Below, piece by piece: positions 47,701 through 60,600 of a stretch of 64,000 bases of DNA. This DNA is from Opisthocomus hoazin. Its lineage: Eukaryota > Chordata > Aves > Opisthocomiformes > Opisthocomidae. Both the position numbers and the translations under genes were made by a program. A model generated the notes under the pieces. It was not told where the DNA came from and searched no databases. It was given only the letters and a program-made list of their open reading frames with translations. The stretch lies in assembly GCF_030867145.1 (NCBI RefSeq), contig NC_134427.1, forward strand, positions 12,423,001 through 12,487,000, given 5' to 3'. Numbering within the stretch: the stretch's first letter is position 1; every line of letters starts with the position of its first letter.

Positions 47701-50700
47701 TAAATTAATATTCAGCACTCATCCTCTATTTCTACAATAGCTCAATTACCTGATATTGAAGGTATCTCCCAAGAACTGCTCAATTCCTAGCCTTGCTGAA
47801 CAGTGCAAAAACCCATGACTAACCACCATCAGAATTCTCTGCTACTGCTTATTTCTAGATGCAATGACTGCTTAGGGGTATGAACAATGGAGCATATGCT
47901 CAAGGTTCCTATTATCTGTGTTAGTGGTCATATTCTGTAGATAACACCTCTTCTAGTAGGGTAAGTACAGCTGGCACTTGCATAGGAAGAACCTACCAAT
48001 GATACAGAAGCTAAGGACTTGTGAAACAGGTATTTCAAGGCCATTTTTGAAACATGTAAACCAGTCGCACAATGTGAATCTAGAGAGATATGGTGGATCT
48101 TGCTACTGGTGCACCCATCACCTTCTTCATCCAGAGAATCTGATCAAAACCAAATTCTCCTTGGTTAAGAGGCCCTTTTTATTCCACTAGATGCCCTTCT
48201 CTGGACCTATCAGGAACATGTGCAGGGTGATTACTACAAGATGGTGCTCCTTGCTCCACAGGACAGTGATGAGATACAGGATTATAAGGTGTTTCCAGGT
48301 GGATTAGACGTTGGGGCTGAATGTGGGTGAGGGTTACAGGACCCTCGTCATGTTAGAAAAGAGAAAAAAACCTACCAAACACGCAGAAGAAAAGAAAAGG
48401 CTACTCAGTGAGTGTAGCATGGAGCGGAAGAAGGGATTTGATATGCAGTCCTGAGGCTGCTACCTGAAGAACCTCATTAGGGAGTGAGGAAGAGAATGCT
48501 GTGTGATGCAGAAGCTACAGGGCAAACAGCTTCTAAAGGAACCACTTGGTGGCAGAGAAGTTAAGTCAGGTGGGAGACCATGCAGTGTGTAGGGGAGTTT
48601 GTGGCCTCTGTGGCATGGCTGGTTTCCCATTTGCTCTCTTTTCCTGTTGTAAGCTGCCACTGTCTTCCTGGGCCATCCCATTCACACTTCTGCAAAACAG
48701 CCCATCAATACAAGGTTCAGTGTATTTTTGAAAAGGATTCCATGACCGCTTGGAAAATAGTGTAATCTCACAAAACTCTCATACTCAACTTTGATTTAAC
48801 TTGATTTGAAGACTTCACAAACAAGGCATATCTAAAGGATGTCCAGTGAAGTGTTAGGATGAGCATTCGGAAGTACGTTGTACAGAGGTTATTTAATCCA
48901 TAGGATTGTCTGGTCCTATTTATTTATTAGAGGATATTTGGATTGGAGCTGAAAAATAATTGTAGGTTGATAAGAAAACACTTGGTATTTATGATTTAAT
49001 CACTGCTAATGCAGACTTGATTTCTGTATCTGGTTTCCAAATCTCTATACACAAACTCCATCAAGACTCCAGCCTGCACTATTTGCACACCAACAACTCA
49101 CAGTAAAGCTAATGGAAAATTAGAGGGGGGTAGTTCTGTCCTAGTGTTGTATGGAAGAATCAGACTGTTCTTACCAACAGTGATGCTACTTCTCATTGCA
49201 GTTTCAGACAAGATAAACTGCATGAAGAATGATGGCTAACTCACACAAAGCATTGCAACATTCATATACCGTCTTTAAGTAAAAATGAGGGCCTTATTTT
49301 TCCATTCTCCAGGTTCCACAAAATAAAATGAACTGCAGGTTCTATTTTGATGTTTTTGTGGATCTTCCTATTATGGTATTTGAATATATTACAGTAATCA
49401 GTGCAGTTTTTTACTTAGCAGCATTTTATGTGAGGTAAGGAAGTACTAGTTCTATTTACAGATGAGAGATTCAGACTGTGGGCATAATAGTAACGCATGA
49501 AAACTTTCTGAAAGACACAGGAAATACGCGGAATTAAATCTTTTGGGCTAGATCAGATTAGCCCAGGAATGATGATCTTGCATATCTGTAATTGATCATA
49601 CTCATACATATTATAAACTGAAAAGGACTCAAAACAAATCTGAACTAATGGAAAGGGAACAGTCAGATCTACATTTTTTAGCTCACTGGGAACACTCCAA
49701 ACGAAACACCAGGACAAAAGATTCCAGAGAATGGAGAAAATGTTATCAATCCCATCTACATCTCTACATGTTTGTAACTTGGTTAAATAATGTGTGAAGT
49801 GTATGGTTTGAATGAGCTGGGAACTGACTAGAGTGCCATGGAAAATATTCCATTACAGTAATTACAGCAAGAAAAAGATGAAACTTTCTAAACAGTGAGA
49901 CTTAGTCTGCAAAAAGCATTTTTTTCAAGCTCATGCGAGACACAATTAAGACGGATGGTCTTGGCTCGCAGCTAGGACATCTGCTGAAACACAGAAAACC
50001 TACACCTTCGTGTACCGGCATAAATGCGAATAGTAATCACATGTCCTTCCTTAGCAAAGGTCCAGCGGCTCCTGCGCCGCGTGGTTAACGGGATGATTTC
50101 CTAAGCCAGGCTAGGGCCCTCTGTGCTTCCCACAGCATTCAGGTGGTTCTGGAGTGCTGCTACAGGATGCACAGTTACCCGCTAGAACATTGTCATGTAA
50201 GGGAAAAGGGTTACTACTTTTCCCATTCAAAACTAATCACCAGCCATAGAGTATATTTAAATTTACAGTGTTATTATTACTTCGGACTTCAATTTGAAGT
50301 GTCTGAGGAAATGAAAGCTACAGAGAAAAGATGTCTGCGTTGTTGTACAGCGTGGAAATGCACAATCAGAATTAAGCAACAATCAAGCTTCCCAGACTGA
50401 CCATTTTCCATTGATAACTGTTACACCATGACTGTAGATCAACCAAGTAAAGACCTGAGCTTTACATTTTTAAGGTTTACTGCCTTACACTAGAGAAACC
50501 TGCACACTTCCAGGTCGAAGGCTGATGTGAGACCTGCTGGATTTAAATAGGGTTGACACGCTGTTACAGCTTACTTATAAAACTTTGTCTGAAGACCAAG
50601 GCCAAGTCCCACTGTTTGTTGATATGCGCTAACTTCCTGCTCAAAAATGGACAAGATGGCACAGAGGACATGAACCGGTCAAAAGAAAACCCTTTATTTG

Positions 50701-52142
50701 TAGGTCTTTGGGTCTGATCCCAGAGGGTTACAAAAGAAAATACGTACTATTTGGTGGGTGTTGCTGGTGTATGTACGCTGTGCTGGAAATCCTTGGTTCT
50801 CTCACTCTGCACTCAACTTTGCATCATTAACTCCTCAGTGACTTGCAATTATAACGCAGTCATCATGACCTGAATGTGGTTAGAGGACTGTACATAGCAC
50901 TCCTGCACATAGAGAGCCCCCCAAGTTAAGTTGCCAGGAAAGCGTGGATAAATAGGTCTTGTTTCTGTTCATACTATTACATTTGTGATGAAACAGGGGA
51001 CATTTGAGTTGAAAAAATTGCTAATCAGGCATTTCTCCCCATTTCTGTGTTAACATCACACACATGAAAAAGCAACATTTCCACATTCAGAATTATACTA
51101 GAAAAACTGTTGCTACAATATAAAGTAAAATTCAAATTTTCCTTGTCATTCATCAGCTTCTGGCCCCACTGCCACTGTACGTCTTTCCAATCTTTTCTTT
51201 CCATCTCTTCGAAGGATCACACTTGATCAGTTTTCTAATGGGCTAGTTAGATAACTAGCAACATGGACTATTTATTTATAGGTTTGAAGAAATATCTGAC
51301 CCTGGGCTTATTGCTTACAATAGAGCTGAAATAGTTACACTAATCACACACCTGCCATTTTTGTCAGCTACATGCCTGCAAAATGAGAGGGATTTTTTTA
51401 AATTATGATTTTTACTTATTATACTCATGGCATCAGGCCACGTCATGCATGTTTGCTCAATAAGACGTTTCAGAACCATGCCAATTACACCTTACATATC
51501 TCAAGATCATGTCATATCTAAAGGATGATGATGGCAGACACTTGTAACAGACTGTTTGGCTTTTTGTGTTATGCCTGTTGTGTCCCCAAAACTCTAGTGT
51601 TTACAGATTGATAAAAGTGTTACAGGTAGGACAAATATATATGTACAAACACACACATACATATTGGTAGTCACAATCACTGAGCAACTTGAAGAAAGAG
51701 CAAGATGAAACTGAAAAATCTCTTTCTGCTTTGCTCATGTGGTAGTTGTCTTGAGTCTGAATCAGGATTCCCACCTAAATAACAGTGAAGTTGAAGGCTA
51801 GGCGCTATACAGCATAGACCCCAACTTATTAATGGCAGAACATATTTTGTGCTGTCATTCTTTTCACCCAGAATTAGGGTAATGTTATATACAATGATCA
51901 GTTTCGCCCAGTAATTTGTTCTTCAAACAAACCAGTTTGCATTATCATTTTTGAAGTTTGAGGCATAGGAACAGGACAAGTTTGAGAAAACTGTTTTGAA
52001 TTACTCTGCTGCGTTTCTGGGGAAAACGTTCGTTAAAGACAAATATGATCAAAATTATAGACTTTATGGTATATATTCTTGAGGTTAAACTACCTATTGA
52101 TGTAAAATTTACAATGTCATCATACCATTGACTTTACTGCAC
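44776..52142. other. Gene-free stretch
   Basis: AT-rich desert. It includes a motif-rich patch at 44880-45010 (TGAGTCA at 44921-44927, TTAATTG, CTAATTAG and a repeated ATTAGTGGCA), a polypyrimidine tract (46337-46450) and an isolated CpG cluster (about 49930-50110). ORFs are under 90 codons and unrecognised. Confidence 0.55.
46337..46450 (+). repeat. Polypyrimidine low-complexity tract
   Basis: C run, then TTCTTCC, TATTTATC, CCTTTT and CTCTCT units over about 110 bases with few purines. Simple sequence of mixed unit length. Confidence 0.85.
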
Positions 52143-52528
52143 CTGCAATTTACAGCATAAGAAAATACAACCTACTGCTTTTATTGGAAAACAGATACGC
52201 AGTCCCTTCACTCCATCTTTATAAAATGAATAGAAGAATGATAATTTAATTCACTGAGGTTAACACTGATGGTATGATACTACAAGTGGCTTCAACTGAC
52301 TGATTAAAACTGGTTAAACGAATAGATATCTCCATCTGCAATTTAGAGCATAAGAAAATGCAACCTACTGTTTTTTTTTCAGAAAACGGATAAGTAGTCC
52401 CTTCACTCCATTTTTATAAAATGGATAGAAGAATGATAATCTAATTAACTGGGGTTAACACTGATGGTATGATTTTACAAGTGGCTTGAACTGAGTGATT
52501 AAAACTGGTTAAATAAATAGATGTCTCC
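52143..52528 (+). repeat. Tandem duplication, two copies of about 193 bp
   Basis: Copy 1 (52143-52335) begins CTGCAATTTACAGCATAAG and copy 2 (52336-52528) begins CTGCAATTTAGAGCATAAG. Matching landmarks follow in both, such as AGTCCCTTCACTCCAT, TAGAAGAATGATAAT, GTTAACACTGATGGTATGAT and GATTAAAACTGGTTAAA. Identity is about 90 percent by eye. The unit matches no mobile element I recognise and holds no ORF of note. Confidence 0.9.
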
Positions 52529-54044
52529 ACTTGCATATTTCCTATGAGTAGGACTCCATAACATGAAAAACAAAAATAAAAAAAGAAAAAGGTTGCACAT
52601 AACATATTTTCAGTTCCTTGATATGAATTCTGTATAACAGGAATATGTTTAGTGATGTTACTCCAGCTAATAGACTAGTGCAATAGGTGCAATATTTTGT
52701 GCAATAACTTCTTTCTAAAATACTGGATGCCTCCATGTAAATGGAGGCAAGATAAATTACCATCAAAAATGTAAATGGCTGAACAAGAACAGGATTACAC
52801 ATAATAAGGCAAAATCGTTTTAGTACAAATACCAAAATGGTATTACCACTATGTGGGATTTTTGGGTCTTCAAGACATGCAACAATACAATCTGCATGTG
52901 AAATTACCAGGACTGTGTGTGTATATGGGGTATCAGCAGGTGTGAATGGCCAACAAAGCAGATGTCTATTTGCACGTGTGGTAATGGTAAACAGACACAC
53001 AAATTAAGCTCACATCTGCATATTCATTACTAGCCAGGGCAATTTTGAGTACCAGACCTATAAGAGCCAACTATAATGTACCTGAAGTCATATTAAATTC
53101 TAAACTAGAAGAGTTGTTGTAAATGCAACTATCACTAGGTTGCCAAAATGAATACTAGATTTTTGTAATTGTTGAAATCAGGCTACAGATTACTACCACC
53201 TTACATATTTTGATGAATAAATGGGGTATGATGTATATCTGCAAAGTCTGATAGCAATATAAAGAAAGTTCAAATATGGATTCTGCTTAGATAAAGAATT
53301 TAATCTTGTTTGTTAGGTAAACTATTTTTTTGTTGTTGTTGCTTTTTGAAAGAAAATATTATATTTTAGGACATTTGTCATATAGTAAAAATCAATTGCA
53401 TCAGAACATTTGTGTTTAGAGTAGCATCATCCAGTTTTGTGGAAAAACATGAATAGAACAGGAGTGTAGCCTCCTGACAAACAAGATATTTGAGTGCTAA
53501 TTGAGATCAAGTTGCAAACAGTAACTAATCTGAAATCTAGTAATGCTTGCATGTGTTCTGTAGTTTAAGACAAACAGACACAAATGAAGTTAAATGCCAG
53601 AAGTGATCTGTGGGAATTTGCCACACAGCTTCCATGAACTTCAGGCAGTGTGGGGAGGTAGTAAGCACATGATATTTGCTTGTAACAGCAGACTCCATAA
53701 AGGAACTCAAGATAGTTGGAATTATACTCACCCAGTTCTGAAAAAGTCAATAAAAATGCTGTCTTGAACTCCTACTGCTTTTCAGTTGCTTACTGCTTCG
53801 TAATTAATTTCACTCTTGAACTGAACATCTTTTATTGCTTTTTCTGGGTTTTAGCTAACCCACGTCAGGGTCCTGCTCTGCCCTTCTTCTGAGACTTAAA
53901 TTTAACTAAGTTATGGGAGAACAAAAAAGTTATTGTAGTAGGTGTCTTCTTACCAGTAGTTTGATAAGCAATCATCTCTATTTTTATTATTTAATTGGCC
54001 GCTGAGACTATCTCAAGGAAGTAACTTCCCTTTCTCTCTGCTCA
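52529..54044. other. Gene-free stretch
   Basis: AT-rich. A 152-codon minus-strand frame (52542-53000) is rich in hydrophobic residues and cysteine but starts at GTG, has no recognised domain and no GC or codon signature of a gene, so it is treated as chance. Confidence 0.55.
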
Positions 54045-55301
54045 CATAGAATCATAGAAAGTTTTGGGTCGGAAGGGACCCCTAGAGGTCATCTAGTCCA
54101 ACCCCCCTGCAGCGAGCAGGGACACCACTAACTAGATCAGGTTGCTCAGAGGCCCGTCCAACCTGGTCTTGAATGTTTCCAGGGATGGGACCTCCACTAC
54201 CTCTCTGGACAACCCGTTCCAGTGTTTCACCACCCTCATTGTAAAGAATTTCTTCCTTATATCTAGCCTAAACCTACCCTGTTTTAGTTTAAAACCATTA
54301 CCCCTCATCCTGCCACTGTTATCTCTGCTAAGAAGATTGTCCCCATCTTTCCTATAGGCTCCCTTTAAGTACTGAAAGGCTGCAATCAGGTCTCCCCGCA
54401 GCCTTCTCTTCTCCAGGCTGAACAAGCCCAACTCTCTCAGCCTGTCCTCATAGGAGAGGTGCTCCAGCCCTCGGATCATTTTTGTAGCCCTCCTTTGGAC
54501 CCGCTCCAACAGTTCTATGTCCTTCTTGTGCTGAGGGCTCCAGAGCTGAACGCAGTACTCCAGGTGAGGTCTCACCAGAGCAGAGTAGAGGGGCAGAATC
54601 ACCTCTCTCGACCTGCTGGGCACGCTTCTCTTGACGCAGCCCAGGACACGGTTGGCCCTCTGGGCTGCCAGCGCACATTGCCGGCTCATGTCCAGCCTTT
54701 CATCTATCAGTACCCCCAAGTCCCTCTTGGCAGGGCTGCTCTCGATCCTTTCATCCCCTAGCCTGTATTGATACTGGGGATTACCCCAACCCAGGTGTAG
54801 GACCTTGCACTTGGCCTTGTTGAACCTCATGAAGTTCACACAGGCCCACCTCTCCAGCTTGTCCAGGTCCCTCTGGATGGTATCCCGTCCTTCTGGTGTC
54901 TCAACCATACCACTCAGCTTGGTGTCATCTGCAAACTTGCTGAGGGTATACTCGATGTCGCTGTCCATGTCATTGATAAATATATTGAACAGCACCGGTC
55001 CCAGTACGGACCCCTGAGGGACTCCACTCATCACTGGTCTCCATCTGGACATTGAGCCGTTGACCACTACCCTTTGGCTGTGACCATCCAACCAATTCCT
55101 TATCCACCGAACGGTCCACCCATCAAATCCATGGCTCTCCAATTTGGAGAGAAGGATGTTGTGGGGGACCATGTCAAAGGCTTTACAAAAATCCAGATAG
55201 ATGACGTCCATTGGTTTTCCCTTATCCACTCTTGTTGTTACACCATCATAGAAAGCCACTAGGTTGGTGAGGCAGGACTTGCCCTTGGTGAAGCCATGCT
55301 G
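54045..55301 (-). mobile_element. 5'-truncated CR1 LINE with stop-free ORF2 3' part
   Basis: The element ends on the minus strand in ...CTATGATTCTATG (54053-54045), the CR1 octamer tail, preceded by the conserved segment GGTCCCTTCCGACCC. At the other end CR1 similarity stops at about 55301, the usual 5' truncation of target-primed insertion. The coding part (down to 54132) has no stop. It is 5'-truncated, so dead as an element, but little decayed, implying a relatively recent insertion. Confidence 0.95.
54132..55301 (-). pseudogene. CR1 ORF2 reverse transcriptase, C-terminal part
   Basis: About 389 codons of CR1 ORF2 are open to the TAG-type end after PLSNLI. Numbered from the VAFYDG segment, motif A is LDFCKAFD (Asp about 23-29), motif B is [14 protein letters not shown] (78-91) and motif C is FADD (109-112), so the catalytic aspartates are present. 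The region after it ([46 protein letters not shown]) is the usual CR1 C-terminal domain. The N-terminal endonuclease and first reverse transcriptase blocks are missing through 5' truncation. There is no own start codon; the first codon listed is an internal GTG. Confidence 0.92.
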
Positions 55302-57600
55302 TCGATAGTCTGCAGTATATTCCTATTGCTCTGTCACATGGGAATTTAACCTTCCTGGTCTTACAGCACCTGTTTTCTGAAGAATATTTACTGATTTTTA
55401 GTTCTGATATCAGGATACCAAATGGCAGATTAAGAGCATTCTGATATGAGTGTATGTCCAGTGATATAGTATGACTACTGCTGAGTTACCTTACATTTAT
55501 CTCGGTACCACTGAAATCCAGCCAGACACTGGAGTCTATTTCTCTTCTAATTGCATCCAGATTTTCAGTAAGAATATTACTCAAAACTACAGTAGGATTT
55601 AAGTCAGGCTTTTTAGATAGGATTCTAGATATCCTGAATCAATGGCAAAATTTCATGTAAAGAATCTGCAGACTGTTGTTATTTGAGAAGATCTAGCCCA
55701 GGCAATACAGGTTTACCAGTCCCTTTCCCAAATTAACCCTGCAGAGACATACGGAGCAGCGCTTGTCTCCTGGCTCTGGTCCTGGTCCTGTCTCTAAGCA
55801 CAGACTCAACACAAGATGTGTTACTGAAGGATCAGACCCCTTTGTTATTATGTGCTGAGTTTAAAAAAATCCATTACTAAATTTCCTTTAAGGAAAAAAA
55901 CAATCATAATCTTCCTTAATAGTCATCAAGCTGTAAACAAAGCTTAACAGTAAAATTCGATTAAAAAAAGAACAAAAGTTATACTTCATTTTCCTCAGGA
56001 GTTACTTACAGTCATTTTAAAGTCAGTACACTTTAGCTAGCTACCTAAAGCCACTAGTTACTTATATGAAAAGAGTAACTAAATTATAGGTGTTTCTTTA
56101 TTCCACCATAAATTGACATGTTCTAACAAGACAGTTTGTTTGCTTTTTTGTTCAAAAGCCCCAAAGTCTTTACTGTCTGCTTCTTCACTTGTCTTAAATG
56201 TTTGATTAAGCACTGTGAGAATTGTCAGTATTGATAAACTTCTTTCCAGTACATTAAGCACTCTAATCCTTTACATTCCTACTCTATCTCCATTGCCAAG
56301 TCAGTCGGCCTCCTTAGCACTTGATTTTAGGCCGATATTTGCATTAGAAATGGTCTATAAATAAAAATTACTGCAAAGGCAGGAAAAATTATTTTTCTGC
56401 ATCTGAAGAATTCTGACAGAAACAGTATGTGAAAGGCTCTGCTTGTTCTTCTTCATGGGAATACAATCACAGGAATTAAATAGCTATCTAGTGAGCTAAT
56501 TGAAAGGGGTAATTAAACTCAGCACTTTTTTTCCAGTTTTCTAGAAATCTTAATTTTGATGAGTGGCAATGCTACTTATCTGTCCTTCACGAGCTTAAGC
56601 TAAGCAATTTATCAGTGTCTATAATTTATTTTGGATTAGACTGTGTTTACTGTGAAAGTTTAATAGAATGAGATTCAAATCAGGAAGTTCAGAACTCAGC
56701 ATAAACTCTTGTCGTTTTTTGGAACTGTTAGGGTCAGCATTTTGGTTTTATTTTTTATAGTATTCCTTTCTTCATACTGTTCCAACATTGAAATTTATGC
56801 TTCAAACATAGAAGGTGTCAAGATCTATTTTTCAATACATAAGATACTTAACTTAGAATGCAATATTGCATGGTTTGACTATGTTTCACTTTATTTCCTT
56901 TTTGTCTCTTTGAATTTTACTTGTGTGAATTCTGGGGATAGAAGAACATTCCAGGGCAGCAGGGACAGGTTGTAAATGATGTACATTTGCATCAGGATTA
57001 CACAAACACAACTAAGTTTGGAATTTGTTTTCACACATATAATTAGCTCGATAGCTGTGTTAGCTAACAACGTTTGTGAGGCATATTTGTGAAGGCATCT
57101 TCAAATTCAGACGCACCTGATTTCATCAGAAGCAGGAATTCTTACTATTTGTCTCTGGCCATAGCTATGAGCTATGTGAAAGAGCATGGTTCTACTGTCG
57201 TTGCTGGTGCTTCACAAACTTCAACCAGCCAAGGGTTTGCCTGCATACCTGTAGGACACTGGCAGAATCACCTCTTCCGTACTTTGTGAATGTAAAATTT
57301 CAGTACACTATAACAGACAATTTGGATGCAAAAAGTGTTTGGTATTTCAATATTAGTGCCATTTTAGGAAATGTACTCACATAAGCTTAACATGTCTACC
57401 TTGTCACAACAATTACAGAACCATGCCATTTCTAAATGAAATCACTGTGCTTATATTTGTTCTTATCAAAGGCTGACCAAGCTCAGTACATCATTTTCAT
57501 GTTTCCCTCTTTAAAAGATTATTTGGGAATGCCGCATGCAACACAGAATGAATAACAGTGGTTAGCCAGGGCAAAAGTGTAAATACCAGGTCCTAACCCT

Positions 57601-57680
57601 GTAATCTTAACACAGACATTGTTTCCAGGGACAGCAGTAGGTATTTTGCCTGAGTAAAGGCAGGAGGATCAGGCTCCACA
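57601..57680 (+). repeat. Ancient amniote interspersed repeat fragment (probable)
   Basis: ATTTTGCCTGAGTAAAGGCAG followed by GATCAGGCTCC matches, from memory, an old repeat common in turtle and bird genomes that also carries the CATTGACTTCAATGGG core seen elsewhere in this window. The family name cannot be given without a search. Confidence 0.4.
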
Positions 57681-60600
57681 GTGCAATTTTGTATGAAAAT
57701 GAAGTGGATGAGATACTTCTATCAGGCTCATTTAAAATAAAATAGGAAGACTGCCTTTTGTCTGCACTGCTAATAAGAAAAAAATGCTAGAATAGAAGGA
57801 AATTGTAATAAGGTATGTCCCCATTTTTCTCAATTTTGCCCAGTTCTCTTTGATATGATTATGGATGTCATACATAAATGGTATCTCTTCAGGATGGATT
57901 TATTAATTTTGGAGATGTACATTCTTCTAGTACATATATAAGAATTTACTATTTATACATCGGGGAAGAGAAAGGGTAGAGAGACATACAGAAAACAGAC
58001 TTTGTGGCAAAGAACATCGTGTCTGCAGCATTCTTCATAAATAACATGAATCACACAGAATTGCCAGAGATTATTTTAATGGCTCGACCCTTATGCTGTT
58101 ACGGTAATTACAGAGAGAGTTTTAAGCCCCTCCACCAGGGAAATTACGCATCGAAATAGTAAAATTTTGTAATGATTTTCAATTGTTATTCAAAATTCTT
58201 TATCAGAACTTTGGGGATTAGTAGGTCCTGTACTTTCTTCCTTCCTTCTGGACAACCATAAACAGTGCTTTAAAAAGCAGCAGAAAACATGCAGTATATG
58301 TAAAATTGATGCAACTTTTATGATTTCAGTGAAATGGTGCTGATTTAACCCAAGTGAATTCCTGTCTCATCTTTTCTACATGTAGGAGAAAACTATTTTA
58401 GGATGAGAGGCTCCTGGATAGGCAGGGACATACTTTACGACAGTTAAGTCCCTTTAAGTCCACTGTTTACCTGCTGGGTTAGGGAATCAGTTAAGGTTGC
58501 ATACATCCAGAGTTTCTCAGTCTGTCCTTTCTTTCCTTCTGGAAATTCTGTCCAGGAAGAATTTGTGGAGTTAGCCTCTTCATCTCTGATGTCTGCACAT
58601 CCAGCAGTTAGGTCAGAGGACCAGCAGATACCTGAGTAAGTATGTCTTATGCGCACTGCACTTTGTGCCTGTGCACTGATTTCTGTCTGGAGAATCATGG
58701 ACATAGCTTTGGCAACTCTGATGATTCATAATGCCATTGTAAATCTTCTAGTTCAGAGTGAGGTACTGAGCAACAATTATTCAGAATTATTTCGATCTTC
58801 TTATCTTCTGTAACAGGACTGAAAAAGTAGAAACAGCGACTACTGCCTCTGTTTTTGCCTCAAAGCAGCTGCTCCACCAGATTGGAGCTTGCCCTCACTA
58901 TATTCAACACCAAAGGCTAAACTCACTCAGGCTTTTTTTTTCATCAGTTAGTAACTAACTGCAATGCGTCCTATTCATGTCAATGTAAAAACTCAGTGCT
59001 GTGTATGAAAGGGGGATAGAATCTGTCTCTGGATAGCTAAATATACAGAAATAAATAGTCTGTTTGCAGAGCAAGTGGGCTAGCATGCAAGGTGCTCCCT
59101 GTGAATCACCTGACCGTAGGTATAGACTTTCCATAGGTGAGAGACAATAAGGCATTGCCTACATGTAGAGTTGGCACCTTCTAGTTCTCTGTGAATTCAT
59201 ACTGTAACTTAGTGTTGACTTGCTGCCTCTTGTAGACAAGCCCCAAGACAATTGTTCATATTAAAAATGCTGTTCTTTCTTTAACAGAAATCTTCTATCT
59301 CTTTAAAGACAGATTAGCGGAAAACCCTCAAAAGCTGCTAAACAGTTGTAAACAGAAAAAGAGGGGTATTTTATACACATGAAAATAATGATATAAGAGT
59401 TTTCCAAGCGCGATAACATCACTCCTTGTATCACACTAAATTAATAACATCTCTCAAGCACCTGCCTAAACCAGAAGACTTTCCAAGAGACTAAGCATAA
59501 CCTCTTTCATTAAATCAGCATTCAGAGGGCTAACTAGCAGATGCTGCTGACATGAACCCAAATGTAATCTCTTTAACCTTGTCCTGTGGGGAGCAGACAA
59601 GTCATGACCGAGTAATTCCAACTAAATTAGATTTTATGTGAAAGTGTATAATCTAAATTAAATTTGATTAAAATGATTCACTGATTTCTGTTTGCTTTTA
59701 AAGGACCTAATGTAGCCAAGGTGACCAGTTTTTGGTAATCTGTGTAATCAGATCAATTTATTTTTACATGCTTGGATCAAGATTTCTTTATCCAGTACAT
59801 TTTTCTATATTAATCATATTTCTCTTCAATATCCATGGATAGATTAGGTGTTTTCTATTCAGACAGTGGCTCACTGTAATTTAATTTTTGTCGCGTTAAT
59901 GAAGAAAATGGTGAAATTTAACTTGGCAACTATAAAGATGTGTGATATAAAATATCAAAAACTAACTGCAAGGAGAGAATCATCAGGTCATCAGCTGATC
60001 AGAGGGCAATATCAAATGCAAAAGGCTGTGACACAGGTGAATCAGAAAGGGCTAGGGGAAAGATTTTTTTCTATTCTCCTATCCCCAAAACTCTGTTCAG
60101 TGGGAGGCTTTGCGCAGCATAGGCTCACTGCAGCAATAGGAGTGGAATTCTGCAGCTGCCTGTTTGTGTAGTGATAAATTTCCTGGGCTTAACCCCTTCA
60201 TATCTTCTTCCCCTACTGGGAATTTATGCAAGTGGGCTGAATCTTCGTCACTGACTTTATTACATTTTTAAATCTTAATTGAATACTGCTAGTACTGGTT
60301 GGTGACTGTATTCTCAACACCAATCACAGTCTGCAATCAGCAAACAACATATAGGTACTAATTAAGACTTATGACAATTTTATTTAATGTATAAAGTCAG
60401 GGGTTGCTGTGTGCTGAGTGTAACTTAATTTCAGTGGGAAGAAGATTGTGGGCTCTACACAAGAATTTCTGTAATGTTTTCTAAGAAGCTGCTGTTCTCA
60501 CTTTTTTCAGATACTCTTTCTCTCTGGTATCTGGTGGCTTTTTTATTTTTTTTCCTTGGACATCATATATTTCCATAGCTTGAAGGCCCTGCTACAAATC

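Noticed and set aside
52542..53000. 152-codon hydrophobic minus-strand ORF
   Set aside because: GTG start, AT-rich composition, no recognised domain, and no splice or promoter context.
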